Source: Atribacter laminatus
Lineage (GTDB): Bacteria; Atribacterota; Atribacteria; Atribacterales; Atribacteraceae
NCBI RefSeq assembly: GCF_015775515.1
Contig: NZ_CP065383.1
Location: 2,294,001 to 2,358,000 of the forward strand
DNA length: 64,000 nt
Reading direction: 5' to 3'
Position numbers and translations under genes: made by a program. Below are positions 44,387 to 52,325 of this stretch, in pieces. Each line of letters starts with the position of its first letter. Position 1 is the first letter of the stretch. Under the pieces are notes generated by a model. The model was not told where the DNA came from. It did not search any database and was given only the letters and a program-made list of their open reading frames with translations.

Positions 44387-45919
44387 ATGAGAAAAAACAA
44401 GCTTTATCAATTATTTGTCCGATCATCATTTTTAATGCTTTTTGTTATGAGTTGTATTTTAATTACTTCACTATCAGTTTTAGCGAACGACAGCATTAAC
44501 CATCCCGATCAGGTAGCTTTACAGAAAATTCTTGCTGATTTTGAAGCCTATGCTGAACAAGCTCGCAAAGATTGGGGAATTCCTGGGATGGCAATATCCA
44601 TCGTCCAAGGAGATGAAATGATCTATGCCAAGGGCTTTGGAGTAAAAAAAGTTGGAGAAAGTGATCCGGTTGATGAACAGACAATTTTCCAGATTGGCTC
44701 AACTTCCAAGGCTTTTACCGCCGCCTTAGTTGCCATGATGGTCGATGAAGGAAAATTTCATTGGAAAGATAAAGTCATTGATTATCTTCCTGATTTTCGA
44801 ATGTATGATCCCTGGGTAACCCGTGAATTTCTCATCAATGATGTTATGGCTCAACATAGCGGTATGCCTGGTTATGCGGGAGATTTTCTATCTTTCCTTG
44901 GTTTCGATCGTGATTATATTATTCATTCCATTCGTTATATTCAACCTATAAGTAGCTTCCGAAGTGAATTTGCATATATGAATAATCTTTTTTTAGTCGC
45001 AGCATCTTTAGTAGAAAAAGCTTCTGGAAAAACCTGGGAAGATAATTTACAAGAAAGAATATTTGATCCATTGGGAATGAATGATACTACTTGCATCCAA
45101 GATGGTTTTACTCAGGCTCTAAATGTTGCTTATCTCCATCAAAATATAAAAGGTCAGGCGAAAATGCTCCCTATGGATTGGCCATATATTGATTGGGTGT
45201 ATACCTATTCTCCTGCTGGTGGGATTAATTCGAATGTTGTCGATATGGCTAAATGGATGGTTCTTCAACTTAATGAAGGAGTTTATGAAGGAAAACAGCT
45301 TATCAGCAAAGAGAATATTCAATACATGCATTCTCCCAAAACCATATTAGATGCAAATAACTTTTATAATTTAGCCTGGCTTACGACTAAATATGAACCC
45401 TATTCTTTAATTTGGCATAATGGAGGAACTTCTGGCATTAAATCTGTAATACAGATTATACCTGAGGCTAAATTGGGAATTGTCGTTCTGACCAATATGT
45501 CTGATACACAACTTCCTGAAGCACTGGGAAAACATTTTGTTGATCTTTACTTTGGGAATCCCCTAAAAGATTGGAGTGCTGAAAGTTTAAAAGCATTCAA
45601 AACATCTCTATCCCAGGAAGCTGAAATTCCTGATATTCCTAAGGAAAAACCTCTTCCCTTGGAAGCTTATACAGGAAAATACGTTAACCCGGTTTTCGGA
45701 GAAATTTTAATAAGTATTGAAGGTGAAAATTTAGTTTTTGCTATTGGACCTAAGCAATCTAAGGTTATTTTAACTCCTTGGAATCGAGATACATTTTTAT
45801 TTTCTATACCCGATTTCTTGGATGAAGGCGGGTTTGTTCAATTCCAAATCGATCCTATGGGGAAGGCGTATAAATTTGTTGATGATACTATTGGTGAATT
45901 TGACCGGATCGCTGATTAA
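44387..45919 (+). CDS. Secreted serine hydrolase (beta-lactamase class C / PBP4-like)
   Basis: 510 residues with an N-terminal signal peptide ending around residue 36 (LSVLAND). Catalytic S-x-x-K is in IGSTSKAFTAAL near 102-105, the Y-x-N motif in FAYMNN near 196, and H-N-G-G-T-S-G in place of KTG near 345. A C-terminal beta domain (about 425-510) resembles the DUF3471-like tail. Such enzymes act as esterases or D-amino-acid peptidases on peptidoglycan or peptides; drug hydrolysis cannot be assumed. A strong hairpin follows. Confidence 0.9.
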   Translation: MRKNKLYQLFVRSSFLMLFVMSCILITSLSVLANDSINHPDQVALQKILADFEAYAEQARKDWGIPGMAISIVQGDEMIYAKGFGVKKVGESDPVDEQTIFQIGSTSKAFTAALVAMMVDEGKFHWKDKVIDYLPDFRMYDPWVTREFLINDVMAQHSGMPGYAGDFLSFLGFDRDYIIHSIRYIQPISSFRSEFAYMNNLFLVAASLVEKASGKTWEDNLQERIFDPLGMNDTTCIQDGFTQALNVAYLHQNIKGQAKMLPMDWPYIDWVYTYSPAGGINSNVVDMAKWMVLQLNEGVYEGKQLISKENIQYMHSPKTILDANNFYNLAWLTTKYEPYSLIWHNGGTSGIKSVIQIIPEAKLGIVVLTNMSDTQLPEALGKHFVDLYFGNPLKDWSAESLKAFKTSLSQEAEIPDIPKEKPLPLEAYTGKYVNPVFGEILISIEGENLVFAIGPKQSKVILTPWNRDTFLFSIPDFLDEGGFVQFQIDPMGKAYKFVDDTIGEFDRIAD

Positions 45920-45944
45920 TAAACTTAATCTTTAATACCTCTTT

Positions 45945-45984
45945 CTACGAAATTCTCCCCATTATCGAGGGGAGAATTTCGTAG
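45945..45984. terminator. Strong hairpin between convergent genes
   Basis: CTACGAAATTCTCCCC (45945-45960) and GGGGAGAATTTCGTAG (45969-45984) form a perfect 16-bp stem with an 8-base loop. It lies 26 bases after the forward stop and 30 before the reverse one, so it can serve both strands. Confidence 0.7.
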
Positions 45985-46014
45985 TGAAACCACATCATCT
46001 ACTAGTTGTTTATT

Positions 46015-46581
46015 TTAATCCTTCGCTTCTTCGACAGGTATAAGAATTTCGGTAAGCAAATCCTCAGCTGTGGTCGTAGCAGGATCATTATGATAGATTT
46101 CTCGAGTAGGATAAACAATTTTATAATGATTTTGAACTAACCAGGAATGAATTGACTGGTAAACAGCATTCATGCCTTGATAAGAACCCTTGAATATAAT
46201 TCGAGCTGCTTTAATTTTAGGGAGTTGGTTATTAGAATATTGGGCTTTGTCCACCGGCCAAGCGACCTCGGTTAAGATTTTTCCTAAGGGTTGATTAAAA
46301 TCCACATTTTTTAAATAATAAAGGACAATTAACGGTCCGGAGGGCTTCCCTCCCATTTTGGTTAGCTCAACTACTGAATCGTGTATGATTTGTGGTAATT
46401 CCTGAGAAAAGTCTTGAATTTCTTTTTTCAAAGAAAACACCAAAATTTCGGGTACTTCAACTACTTCAATGTCAAAGGGTTGACTGGTTGTCGATTGATT
46501 TTGACCAAAAGCGATATGCCCTATTAGAACAAAAATCATAAGTAAAAATAAAAATAGGATTGTCAATTGCAAACTTTTCAT
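46015..46581 (-). CDS. Secreted GyrI/AraC-effector-domain-like protein
   Basis: 188 residues with a signal peptide (LTILFLFLLMIFVLIGHIAFGQ). The mature portion reads FDIEVVEVPEILVFSLKKEIQDFS, then GPLIVLYYLKNVDFNQ, EVAWPVDK and KAARIIFKGSYQGMNAVYQSIHSWL..., ending with EDLLTEILIPVEE, the pattern of GyrI-like small-molecule-binding domains ('P.....G.Y..l..ay..i..wl...........E.Y......' and a terminal 'TEI..P'). Exported versions may bind a hydrophobic ligand in the periplasm. Confidence 0.75.
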   Translation of the reverse strand: MKSLQLTILFLFLLMIFVLIGHIAFGQNQSTTSQPFDIEVVEVPEILVFSLKKEIQDFSQELPQIIHDSVVELTKMGGKPSGPLIVLYYLKNVDFNQPLGKILTEVAWPVDKAQYSNNQLPKIKAARIIFKGSYQGMNAVYQSIHSWLVQNHYKIVYPTREIYHNDPATTTAEDLLTEILIPVEEAKD

Positions 46582-46689
46582 AAACTTCCTTCCTCCTTAA
46601 TTATCTTTGACGCAGAAAAATACCTATTTGAGTACTTTTATTCATTATACCATCAAGAAATTAAGACCAATAAAGATGAGCTAAGAGTG

Positions 46690-47095
46690 AGTTATTCTTT
46701 ATTGTTGAATGCTTTCAGTTTGCTGTCATGACAGGGTAGGTCTTCATGCCACATTGTAGCACCAGATGAAAATGAAAATAGGTATCCCCCTCACCCTGAC
46801 CCTCTCCCACGAAAGGGTGAGGGAAAAAAGAACAAAAAGAATTCAGAGTTCCTTCTCCCTTGATGGGAGAAGGTTAAGGATGAGGGTGAAAACCTAGAAT
46901 GAGAACCTAGAATGAGAACCTGGTTGGTTGCTCTGAAAGAATGACATTAAAAAACGGTCCGGTATTTTCAGGATAGAAATCCTTGCCACTTCCGTGGCAT
47001 TAGGTGACAATAAAAATATGATTTCTCGATTTAATAATATGTAAAAAATGAGATCCTCACAGCTTCATAAAGCGAAGCCTCAGGATGACAGTGTT
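46690..47095. repeat. Block of dispersed repeats in the 46582-47205 gap
   Basis: No gene is seen in the 624-base gap. 46738-46810 carries a copy of the GGTCTTCAT...GCACCAGATGAAAATG...CCCCCTCACC unit. 46849-46974 carries TTCCTTCTCCCTTGATGGG through ACCTGGTTGGTTG to TTAAAAAACGGTCC and GGTATTTTCAGGA, also present at 63031-63143. 47050-47091 carries a GAGATCCTCAC...CTCAGGATGACA palindrome of the kind seen at 48.4 and 57.5 kb. Confidence 0.7.
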
Positions 47096-47205
47096 AAGGT
47101 ATTCATGGTAAATGTCTTTTACAGGATAAGACAACCGGGAAGAAAAAATAAGTTAGGTATGATAACATTAACTTTAGAATATTGAATATTTATTAGGAGG
47201 AAACC

Positions 47206-47778
47206 ATGGAAAGACCAGTTATTTATTATGATCAAACCGGTCCTGAAAACACCGAGCTCACACTGCAAGCAGCACGAAAAAGAGCTCTGGATTTGGGAAT
47301 TTCTAACCTCATTGTTGCCTCAACTCATGGAGATACTGGTTTTAAAGCTCTGGAAATTTTTAAAAATACCAAAATTCAAATTATTATAGTTGGAATTTCC
47401 TGCTCCTATAAAAGCGAAGGGTGGGATATGAGTGATTCGGTTCGTAACCAGTTAGAAGAACAAGGAGCAAAGGTAGTCATTTCTCATCATGTTTTAAGTG
47501 ACGATATTATTGGGGGAGTGTCCGAACAAGGGATACCCCATCCTCATAAAATTATTTCTGAAACACTTCGTCGATTCAGTCAGGGGGTGAAAGTTGCTGT
47601 TGAAATAACCATTATGGCAGCCGAAGCAGGGGTGATTAATACTGATCATGAGGTCATATCCATAGGCGGAACCCACCAAGGAGCAGATACCGCTTTGGTG
47701 GTCAAACCCTCTTATGCCAGGAATTTTTATGATTTTGAAATACGTGAAATTATCGCAAAACCACGAATTCCTAGTTAG
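47206..47778 (+). CDS. Pyruvate-kinase C-terminal-domain-like protein
   Basis: 190 residues resembling the stand-alone pyruvate kinase alpha/beta domain group (COG1751-like): ENTELTLQAARKRALDLGISNLIVASTHGDTGFKALEIF near 14-52, then IIIVGISCSYKSEGWDM and EITIMAAEAGVINTDHEVISIGGTHQGADTALVV near 130-165. No catalytic kinase domain is present. The role is unknown; the fold suggests binding of a phosphorylated ligand. AGGAGG precedes the ATG. A flavodoxin-like gene follows after 36 bases. Confidence 0.8.
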   Translation: MERPVIYYDQTGPENTELTLQAARKRALDLGISNLIVASTHGDTGFKALEIFKNTKIQIIIVGISCSYKSEGWDMSDSVRNQLEEQGAKVVISHHVLSDDIIGGVSEQGIPHPHKIISETLRRFSQGVKVAVEITIMAAEAGVINTDHEVISIGGTHQGADTALVVKPSYARNFYDFEIREIIAKPRIPS

Positions 47779-47814
47779 TAATAAAAAATACCGGTTTTTT
47801 GGGAGGGTCTGCGG

Positions 47815-48387
47815 GTGAATATCGTTGCTATTTATGGGAGTCCCCGACGCGGTGGAAATAGTGATGTAATGTTAGACGTTTTTTTATCTTCCGTTCAACC
47901 AACTGACACAATTATCAAAATTATTCCTTCAGAATTGAGCTTCAGTCAATGTAGAGGTTGTCGAGTTTGTGAAAAAACTGGTGTCTGTGTTTTTGATGAC
48001 GAAATAAAAACAGTTTCAAACCATCTCCTTCAAGCCGACCGAGTCATTATTAGTGCCCCCATCTTTTTTTATGGATTTCCCAGCGCTCTAAAAGCTTTAA
48101 TTGACCGTTCTCAAGTTCTCTGGTCACGTAAGTACCTTTTGAAAGAGGGAATGAAACTCAAAAAAGGATTTCTCTTGGCTGTAGGTGCAACCCAGGGTAA
48201 AAAGTTATTTGATGGAGTCATTTTGAGCAGTCGCTTTTTTTTTGACGGTTTTCATTGTAAATACCAAGGCGAGGTGGTCTTTCGAGGATTTGACAAAAAA
48301 GCTGAAATTAAAAATTGTCTGGCTTGCTTGGAAGAAATTCAGAAAGCTGCCCAGAATTTTTTCTATCCAGAAAATACCATCAAATGA
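47815..48387 (+). CDS. Flavodoxin-like / NADPH-dependent FMN reductase family protein
   Basis: 190 residues. The FMN phosphate loop is IYGSPRRGGNSD at residues 5-16, then CRGCRVCEKTGVCVFDDE (about 44-62) with four Cys, as in iron-sulfur flavoproteins and related flavodoxin-fold reductases, and APIFFYGFPSALKALIDRS near 82-100 forming the flavin site. Likely a redox enzyme or electron carrier in anaerobic metabolism. Start is GTG with GGGAGG upstream; probably cotranscribed with the gene before it. Confidence 0.85.
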   Translation: MNIVAIYGSPRRGGNSDVMLDVFLSSVQPTDTIIKIIPSELSFSQCRGCRVCEKTGVCVFDDEIKTVSNHLLQADRVIISAPIFFYGFPSALKALIDRSQVLWSRKYLLKEGMKLKKGFLLAVGATQGKKLFDGVILSSRFFFDGFHCKYQGEVVFRGFDKKAEIKNCLACLEEIQKAAQNFFYPENTIK

Positions 48388-48400
48388 ATTCTTTAATCTG

Positions 48401-48823
48401 TTATCCTGAGCCCTCGCTTGTGAGAGCGTGAGGATATCTCATCTAACGCCACAGGCATCATCCAGAGCCCTCGTTTTTCAAGGGCGTGAGGATATCTCAT
48501 CTAACGCCACAGGCATCATCCTGAGCGGTACTTTCCCGCGTGAGGATCTCATCTGACACCGCCAACGTCATCCTGAGGCTTCGTTTTTCGAAGCCGTGAG
48601 GATCTCATCTTTTAATTATTTTAAAAAAATATACTAAATGTGATTGCCACGTCGTCCAACCAAAGAACGGTTGACCGCCTCGCAATGACGGAGGGGGTGG
48701 ATGTGATTGCCACGTCGTCTAACTAAAAAACGGTTGGACTCTTAGAAATGATATTTTAACCTAAATAATGTAGCGACATGCCATGGCATGTCGAATCTTG
48801 GTTTTCATCCTTATTTGGTGATG
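48401..48823. repeat. Cluster of dispersed palindromic repeats between two genes
   Basis: The 48388-48849 gap is almost all repeats. Four tandem-like copies of a palindrome of the form TCATCCTGAG-(variable stem-loop)-GTGAGGAT(AT)CTCATC lie at 48401-48443, 48456-48501, 48514-48553 and 48566-48609, two pairs separated by CTAACGCCACAGGCATCA-like spacers. Then two copies of TGATTGCCACGTCGTC...CGGTTG at 48641-48691 and 48703-48750. Finally 48770-48823 is the GTAGCGACATGCCATGGCAT unit shared with 28804-28863. Confidence 0.75.
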
Positions 48824-48849
48824 CCAAACAATAAGATTGTCATGAAATT

Positions 48850-50214
48850 TTAAAAACCAATAAAAATGCGAGCAATTTGAAAATAAAGAAAAACACCGAT
48901 CATATCAACGATGGTGGTAATCACCGGTGTTGCAGAAAGCGCAGGATCAAATTTCATTTTTTTCAAGAAAAGAGGGATAATGATTCCAATCAAATTGGAA
49001 ACAAAAACGACTACCCAGATTGAGATCCCCACGATGATTCCAATCATAGAGCTTTCGCGAAGGAGTAATACCCTAAAAAAACCTACTAATCCAAGCAAAC
49101 CACCTAAAATACTCCCTACTAATGATTCCTTTAAAGCAATTTTAAAAATATTCCTTGAGTCGACTTCATTCAGTGCAATTCCTCTTACCATTATTGAAGT
49201 AGATTGACTTCCAACATTTCCTCCGGTATTTATCAAAGCTGGTATAAAAAAAGAAAGAGAAACAACGGTTTGAATGAGAGCTGATTGGTTTTGGATTATA
49301 AAACTGGTGACCATGCCTCCCAAAAGTAAAGCTACTAGCCAAAGAATCCTATTTCGAACCTTTTGCATTACTGTTGAGTGAAGGTATTCATCCTCTGTAG
49401 TTTGGATGGCTGCCAATCGATGAATGTCTTCTGTGGCTTCTTCTTCAATGATGTCGATAGCATCATCAACGGTTACGACACCAACCAAGCGGTGTTCATG
49501 GTCTACAACCGGCAGGGACAACAGGTCATATTTCTGAATGTTGCGAGCAACCAACTCCTGATCATCATCAGTCGACACAAAAACAACGTCAGTATCCATA
49601 ATTTCAGTTACTTTTTTTTCTGGAGTTGAGAGGATTAAATCGCGGAGTGTTATAATCCCGATGAGATGTCTTTGGATATCAGTTACATAGGCGGTGTAAA
49701 TCATATCTTCGGGAGGAGAGAGCTTTCGAATCCTTTCCAATGCCTGCGCAATGGTATAATTTTCTTTCAAATCAATATATCCAGGGTTCATAATTCGACC
49801 AGCGGAATTTTCGCGATAGCCCAAAAGAAGACTTGCCATATTCCGTTGATCAGGATTTAAAAGATAGAGCAATTTTTTTACAACTTTCGCTGGTAATTCA
49901 TCTAACAGTTCAGTGAGGTCGTCTGGTGACATGTAATTCAATATTTCAGAAACTTTATCATCGGTAAAACTGTTTAAAAGATTTTCCTGACGTTCGAAAT
50001 CTAATTGCTCAAAAACAGCGATAGCCATGTCCTTTTGTAACAATCGGAACAGAACTACCTGATTATCCCGGTCAAAAAAGGTCATAAGCTCAGCTACATC
50101 CGCAGGATGCAAATCATTAACGAGTCTTTTTATGTCAAAGAGCTTTTTTTGCTCTAATAACTCATTTATATTTTTTGATAATAATTCCATTTCATTAACG
50201 ATTCCGGTTGGCAT
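48850..50214 (-). CDS. mgtE: Magnesium transporter MgtE
   Basis: 454 residues, the usual length. An N-terminal helical MgtE_N domain (about 10-130) rich in LHPADVAELM and SPDDLTELLDELP repeats, two CBS domains (about 138-255: MNPGYIDLKENYTIAQAL and MDTDVVFVSTDDDQEL), a connecting helix, then five membrane helices containing FFIPALINTGGNVGSQSTSIMVRG and DPALSATPVITTIVDMIGVFLYFQIA. The cytoplasmic domains sense Mg2+ and gate the pore. Reverse strand, 140 bases from the divergent DAHP synthase gene. Confidence 0.95.
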   Translation of the reverse strand: MPTGIVNEMELLSKNINELLEQKKLFDIKRLVNDLHPADVAELMTFFDRDNQVVLFRLLQKDMAIAVFEQLDFERQENLLNSFTDDKVSEILNYMSPDDLTELLDELPAKVVKKLLYLLNPDQRNMASLLLGYRENSAGRIMNPGYIDLKENYTIAQALERIRKLSPPEDMIYTAYVTDIQRHLIGIITLRDLILSTPEKKVTEIMDTDVVFVSTDDDQELVARNIQKYDLLSLPVVDHEHRLVGVVTVDDAIDIIEEEATEDIHRLAAIQTTEDEYLHSTVMQKVRNRILWLVALLLGGMVTSFIIQNQSALIQTVVSLSFFIPALINTGGNVGSQSTSIMVRGIALNEVDSRNIFKIALKESLVGSILGGLLGLVGFFRVLLLRESSMIGIIVGISIWVVVFVSNLIGIIIPLFLKKMKFDPALSATPVITTIVDMIGVFLYFQIARIFIGF

Positions 50215-50354
50215 TCATAACACCCCCTTTTGAATGCTCTGGGTTGGTGATAAATAAAAAATAAATCATCCTTACAATTATAACGGAGAACTTGACTTTG
50301 TTCATCTAGAAGCGTATTTTTTCAACATGACTTTTTGACAGCAGGAGGATTCAA

Positions 50355-52238
50355 TTGATATACCTTCTTAAAAAAAGACTGAATGAAAGTGAAAAAGATG
50401 GGCTTTCCAAAAAATGGAAAGAACAAGGGATTTCTATTTATTTTGTCGATACCGAGAAAACCAACATTATATTTGAAGGAAATGCATCACCAACGGGTTT
50501 AATTGATCCCATATTAGTCGAGAAGACTATAGAAATAAACACTCCCTATCAATTAGCTAATCGAAAATATAAACCGGAAGGAACAATTATTGAAGTTGGT
50601 TCAATCCCAATTGGTGGGAATAACTTAACCATTATAGCTGGACCTTGCGCTGTGGAATCAAAAGAAAGGCTATTTAAAACAGCTGAAGTAGTTAAACAAA
50701 TGGGTGCTCAAATACTCAGAGGAGGAGCTTATAAACCCCGCACCTCACCTTATAGCTTTCAAGGTTTAGAGGAAGAGGGATTAAAAATTCTTGCTCAAGC
50801 TCGAGAAGAATTTGACCTTCCTATTGTAACCGAAGCGACCAGCCCGGAAAATGCCGACATTGTTGCTCAATATGCCGATATCATCCAGATTGGAACAAGA
50901 AATATGCAAAACTTTGAACTTCTTAAGAAAGTGGGGAAGCTCGGCAAGCCCGTTCTTCTTAAAAGAGGAATGTCAGCAACCATAGAAGATTGGTTAAATG
51001 CAGCTGAGTACATTCTGAGTTTTGGTAACTTCCAGATCATCCTTTGTGAACGTGGTATTCGTACTATAGAGCGTCTTACCAGAAACACGCTTGATTTAAC
51101 GGCTATACCTTTAATCAAAGACCTTAGTCATCTTCCGGTTATTGTTGACCCTAGTCATGGAACAGGACTGAGAGAAAAGGTAATTCCCATGGCTCGAGCA
51201 GCAGTAGCCTGTGGAGCTGATGGAATAACCGTTGAAGTTCATCATGAGCCAGATAAAGCTTTATCAGATGGTCCTCAAAGTTTGTATCCCGACCAATTTC
51301 GTAAATTAATGAACGATTTAGAAATTATTAGCGTTTTAACTGGTAAAGAGGTTATCAAGCGTCCTAAAGTGCGTGACCAAGTATTTATTCCATCACCGAG
51401 TCAAATATCTCAAACGCCTAAAGTCGCTTTTTTGGGAAAGATTGGCTCATTTAGTTCTCAGGTAGCTCGAAAAATGTTTCCTGATAGTTCTGAATATATC
51501 AATTGCAATAGTTTTCGTCAGATTTTTGAAGAAGTTGTTTCAAAAAATGCTTGTTATGGCGTGTTACCGATAGAAAATACTCTAACGGGAAGCATTCATG
51601 GAAATTATGAGCTTTTTCTCGATTACCCGGAAGTATGTATCGTCGGAGAAAGAATCATTAGAGTCTCTCAGCATTTAGCTGTCTTTCCTGGGACAATCAG
51701 AGAAAATATCCAAGTTCTTTTTGCTCATCCCCAGGGTTTTGCTCAAAGTAGTCGTTTTTTAGAATCGATGAAAAATATTCGAATTATGGATGTTGGAAAT
51801 ACCGAGGAAGCTGCTCGAAGGATTTCAGAATTTGGTATTGGAGGAGCGGGTATAACCAGTCAGGAAGCAGTTGAGAAATACCACCTTACCGTCTTAGAAG
51901 AGGATATTGAAGATAATATTCGTAATTTTACCCGATTTATAATCCTGTCACAAATCTTTAATCCCACGATCGAAGACGACAAGGTGTCGGGAGTTTTTGT
52001 ATTAAAGAACCAACCAGGTGCTCTATTTCAAGTACTCAAAATATTTGCCGATTCAGAAATTAATATTGTTAAATTGGAATCACGCCCAATCCCAGGAAAA
52101 CCTTGGGAGTATCTTTTTTATGCCGATTGGGAAGGAAATATTGTTGAAGATCGACATAAAAAAACCATTCAATCTTTAAAAGAAAACACTTTATTTTTAA
52201 GAATCTTGGGGAGCTACAAAAATATCTGGAAAAAATAA
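50355..52238 (+). CDS. DAHP synthase - prephenate dehydratase fusion protein
   Basis: 627 residues carrying the first and a late step of phenylalanine synthesis. Residues 1-70 resemble the ferredoxin-like regulatory domain of type I-beta DAHP synthases; 75-335 the catalytic barrel (AGPCAVES near 95, LRGGAYKPRTSPYSFQG near 119, GTRNMQNF, CERGIRT near 234, DPSHGTG near 260). From 355 comes prephenate dehydratase (VAFLGKIGSFS at 356, PIENTLTGSIHGNYEL, NFTRF near 523-527), then an ACT domain with KLESRP near 573-578, the phenylalanine-binding motif. No chorismate mutase segment is seen. TTG start with AGGAGG upstream. Confidence 0.93.
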   Translation: MIYLLKKRLNESEKDGLSKKWKEQGISIYFVDTEKTNIIFEGNASPTGLIDPILVEKTIEINTPYQLANRKYKPEGTIIEVGSIPIGGNNLTIIAGPCAVESKERLFKTAEVVKQMGAQILRGGAYKPRTSPYSFQGLEEEGLKILAQAREEFDLPIVTEATSPENADIVAQYADIIQIGTRNMQNFELLKKVGKLGKPVLLKRGMSATIEDWLNAAEYILSFGNFQIILCERGIRTIERLTRNTLDLTAIPLIKDLSHLPVIVDPSHGTGLREKVIPMARAAVACGADGITVEVHHEPDKALSDGPQSLYPDQFRKLMNDLEIISVLTGKEVIKRPKVRDQVFIPSPSQISQTPKVAFLGKIGSFSSQVARKMFPDSSEYINCNSFRQIFEEVVSKNACYGVLPIENTLTGSIHGNYELFLDYPEVCIVGERIIRVSQHLAVFPGTIRENIQVLFAHPQGFAQSSRFLESMKNIRIMDVGNTEEAARRISEFGIGGAGITSQEAVEKYHLTVLEEDIEDNIRNFTRFIILSQIFNPTIEDDKVSGVFVLKNQPGALFQVLKIFADSEINIVKLESRPIPGKPWEYLFYADWEGNIVEDRHKKTIQSLKENTLFLRILGSYKNIWKK

Positions 52239-52246
52239 GAAATCAC

Positions 52247-52304
52247 TTGAATAACTTTTTAAAGTTAGATAATATAACCAAGAAATTTCGACTGAACGGT
52301 CAGT
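52247..52304 (+). promoter_or_regulatory. Promoter and TetR-type operator of the RND operon
   Basis: TTGAAT (52247-52252), 17-base spacer, TAATAT (52270-52275), then the palindrome ACTGAACGGTCAGT (52291-52304; 12 of 14 symmetric) at the expected transcript start, then AAAAGGAGG before GTG 52326. The palindrome is of the type bound by TetR regulators such as that encoded at 57666. Confidence 0.55.
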
Positions 52305-52325
52305 TTAAAAGGAGGCCCACTCATT

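Noticed and set aside
44387-45919. Beta-lactamase drug-resistance gene
   Set aside because: The S-x-x-K / Y-x-N family is broad; HNGG replaces KTG, and there is a C-terminal extra domain, so hydrolase or peptidase is the safer call.
48401-48609. Possible CRISPR array from four similar units
   Set aside because: Units are hairpins with variable inner stems and unequal spacing, spacers are partly repeated, and no cas genes are near.
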